A DNA stretch of 5,287 nt from Bacillota bacterium (GTDB lineage Bacteria; Bacillota; Clostridia; Christensenellales; CAG-138). Shown piece after piece: positions 3,619-5,287 of the stretch (position 1 is its first letter; the number at the start of each line of letters is the position of its first letter). The position numbers and the translations under genes are program-made. Where the stretch lies: NCBI GenBank assembly GCA_023409435.1, contig JAEYHP010000166.1:1-5287 (forward strand). The letters are read 5' to 3'. The notes under the pieces were generated by a model. The model made no database searches. It had not been told where the DNA came from and saw only the letters and a list, made by a program, of their open reading frames with translations.

Positions 3619-5287
3619 TTACTTAGCTGCGGCCGCAGCGCTTGTACCAGCCGTAATGCCGGTAGACGCGGCCACCTGCAGCGCGCTTCCCGACATATAC
3701 ACCTGGGAATAATACGGACGGTTGGTCATTTCGCCCGCGGCATACAAGCCTTTGATGGCCGTTCCATCCGCCGTGAGGACTTCCATGGCTTCATTGGTCT
3801 TTACGCCGCCAAAAGTTCCCATGTTGCAGGGGAAGTATTTTACGGTGTAGAAGGGACCCGTCTTGAGCGGAAGGCACATTGCGGAGGCCTTGCCCAAAGA
3901 ATCTTCGACGCCTTCGGAAACCGCATTATAGCTTTCCACCGTGGCGGTCAGCTTTGCGGCGTCCACACCGATGGCGGAGGCAAGCGCCTCGATGCTGTCG
4001 GCCTTGAATACGATGGCGTTGTCCACCTTGGGATCCGCCGCCGCAATAAACGGCGCAAACGCTTCGGAACTGTCAAAGAGCATATAGGAACCGCCGGGAG
4101 ATTTATATGCCGCGTTGTTGTAGACGATTGCGTAATGGTCCGCCTCGTTGGTGAAGCGCTCGCCATCCTGGTTGACGAACATGTAAGTGCCATACCAGTA
4201 GAAGCTTGCCATTTCCTGCACCGGCGTCGCAAGGCCAAGGCCGATCATCCAAGGATCTTCATAGAGCGCCGCGCCTACGGCCTCTGCCATCACAATGCCG
4301 TCGCCCGTATTGCCCGCACCGGAGACGGAATACTGCACGTAGTCCGCAACCTCAGGCGCAAAGCGCTCGGTAAGTTCCTCGCTTCTGCCAAAGCCGCCCG
4401 TAGCAAGCACGACGGATTTTGTATGCAACGTCACAGGGCCGTCTTTGCTTTCCGCTTTCAGGCCCACGACTGCGCCGTTTTCCACAATGAGTTCCTTGGC
4501 TGCGGTTTCAAGCAATATCTGTACGCCCAGCTCCTCCGCCTTCGCACCGAGAAAACCGGTCAAAACCGAACCGTTGCCTTCAGGCGCAGGGAAATGCAGG
4601 CGCTCCACCGGGTCCACGCCGAAGCCTTCCGGCTTGCGGAATTTGTAACCCAGGGAAAGCAGCCAATCGATGGTATCGGAAGACTTTGCGATGAACTGGT
4701 CCACGAGGTTCCAATCCGGGTACATGCTCTGCTCGGGGCTGGTAGCCTGACGTTCTTCCCAAAGCTGCTTCCATGCGGCATCCGTATCCGCAATGCCCGC
4801 TTCCTTCTGTACGGTGGTATCCGTAGCGCCCAGGCCGCCGCCGGAAAGCGCGCTGGAGCCGCCGAGCATCGCCATTTTTTCCACCAGAATAACGCTTGCG
4901 CCATCTTCCGCAGCCTTCACCGCCGCTGAAAGGCCCGCAAGGCCGCCGCCCGCAACGACCACGTCGGCGGTCAGTTCGGTCGCCTCGCCGCTTGTTTCAG
5001 CCGCTTTGGGAGCAAGCGCCGCGGGATCCGCACCTGCCTGCACGATAGCGTCATTGACGGCGGCAATGATACCGTTGCTCGTCATCGTAGCGCCGGAAAT
5101 GACATCCACCTGCGTAGACTGTGAGGCAAGTATGGCTGCCGGCAGGTTCGCAATCGCTGGATCGCTGATGCCTTCGGTTTCCGCATGCTCCGTGACTTCG
5201 ATTGCCGTAATAGCGTCCTTGTCAAATGTGACGGACACCACAACATCCCCGTTCATGCCCTTGCCTTTGCCGGTGTAGGTGCCCGGT
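3619..5287 (-). CDS. FMN-binding and FAD_binding_2 flavoprotein reductase (fumarate reductase/flavocytochrome c-like), N-terminus beyond the window
   Basis: Seen: 555 codons open to the window edge. Codons before the first visible Met (5256) encode PGTYTGKGKG, the usual opening of an FMN-binding domain, so that Met is internal. The FMN domain (about 5287-5000) contains DVISGATMTS; the Thr at 5088-5086 is the expected site where ApbE attaches FMN covalently. After an Ala/Glu-rich linker comes the FAD domain, with ADVVVAGGGLAGLSAA and VILVEK (near 4970-4880), LGGSSALSGGG, VVLATGGFG, a GERFTNEADHYA segment, and a C-terminal GGVKTN...GLYAAGE. No CXXCH haem site is visible. Known relatives are usually exported and reduce C=C bonds such as fumarate, urocanate or cinnamate in anaerobic respiration. 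The fumarate-binding His and Arg residues are not conserved here, so fumarate is unlikely and the acceptor is unknown. It probably ends its operon, given the terminator 17 bases downstream. Confidence 0.9.
   Translation of the reverse strand, partial: PGTYTGKGKGMNGDVVVSVTFDKDAITAIEVTEHAETEGISDPAIANLPAAILASQSTQVDVISGATMTSNGIIAAVNDAIVQAGADPAALAPKAAETSGEATELTADVVVAGGGLAGLSAAVKAAEDGASVILVEKMAMLGGSSALSGGGLGATDTTVQKEAGIADTDAAWKQLWEERQATSPEQSMYPDWNLVDQFIAKSSDTIDWLLSLGYKFRKPEGFGVDPVERLHFPAPEGNGSVLTGFLGAKAEELGVQILLETAAKELIVENGAVVGLKAESKDGPVTLHTKSVVLATGGFGRSEELTERFAPEVADYVQYSVSGAGNTGDGIVMAEAVGAALYEDPWMIGLGLATPVQEMASFYWYGTYMFVNQDGERFTNEADHYAIVYNNAAYKSPGGSYMLFDSSEAFAPFIAAADPKVDNAIVFKADSIEALASAIGVDAAKLTATVESYNAVSEGVEDSLGKASAMCLPLKTGPFYTVKYFPCNMGTFGGVKTNEAMEVLTADGTAIKGLYAAGEMTNRPYYSQVYMSGSALQVAASTGITAGTSAAAAAK

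Noticed and set aside
5254..5256. Met at 5256 as the start of the flavoprotein
   Set aside because: The preceding codons encode PGTYTGKGKG, the conserved opening of an FMN-binding domain, so the real start and any signal peptide lie beyond the window.
4135..5278. Long plus-strand open frames opposite the flavoprotein gene (4135-4929 and 4793-5278)
   Set aside because: They are antisense to a gene with clear FMN and FAD motifs, have low-complexity Ala/Arg/His-rich products, and lack ribosome binding sites and recognisable domains. They are by-products of GC-rich codon usage.
1..5287. CRISPR arrays, tRNA or rRNA genes, insertion sequences, attachment sites
   Set aside because: No repeat-spacer pattern, tRNA-like cloverleaf, transposase or long terminal inverted repeats were seen. 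The only RNA element supported is the cobalamin riboswitch.

Overview
The window reads as chromosomal DNA of a Gram-positive, probably clostridial (Bacillota), anaerobe. The grounds are a shared-module ECF vitamin transporter component without its own ATPases, a cobalamin riboswitch that acts through an intrinsic terminator, strong purine-rich Shine-Dalgarno sites, a secreted-type FMN-binding/FAD_binding_2 reductase, and a fairly GC-rich, GCG/CGC-heavy codon usage. A gut clostridial lineage such as the Christensenellales would fit, but that is a guess; nothing in the sequence fixes the species.

Layout. (1) 1-232, minus: the N-terminal 77 codons of a LacI-family repressor, cut by the window edge. 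(2) 233-457: a divergent control region with a clear promoter towards the right and a perfect inverted repeat just after the -10 box. (3) 458-1666, plus: a mannitol-1-phosphate 5-dehydrogenase (MtlD family). The divergent pair suggests that the repressor controls the dehydrogenase. (4) 1683-2939, plus: a vitamin B12 acquisition cassette. It has its own promoter, a cobalamin riboswitch aptamer, an expression platform with competing antiterminator and terminator hairpins, a small membrane-anchored DUF4430 (transcobalamin/intrinsic-factor C-terminal-like) protein, and an overlapping gene for an ECF transporter S component. The likely logic is that low B12 opens the terminator, the anchored protein captures cobalamin outside the cell, and the S component carries it in with an ECF energizing module encoded elsewhere. 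(5) 2941-3492, minus: a RimJ/RimL-like GNAT acetyltransferase with its own promoter, convergent with the B12 cassette and separated from it by one base. (6) 3572-3601: a perfect 13-bp terminator hairpin. (7) 3619-5287, minus: a large flavoprotein with an FMN-binding domain and a fumarate-reductase-like FAD domain. Its N-terminus lies beyond the window. It lacks the fumarate-binding histidines and arginines of flavocytochrome c fumarate reductases, so its electron acceptor is probably something other than fumarate.

The most interesting parts are the B12 cassette, with a terminator stem that also contains the ribosome binding site of the first gene, and the non-canonical active site of the flavoprotein reductase.
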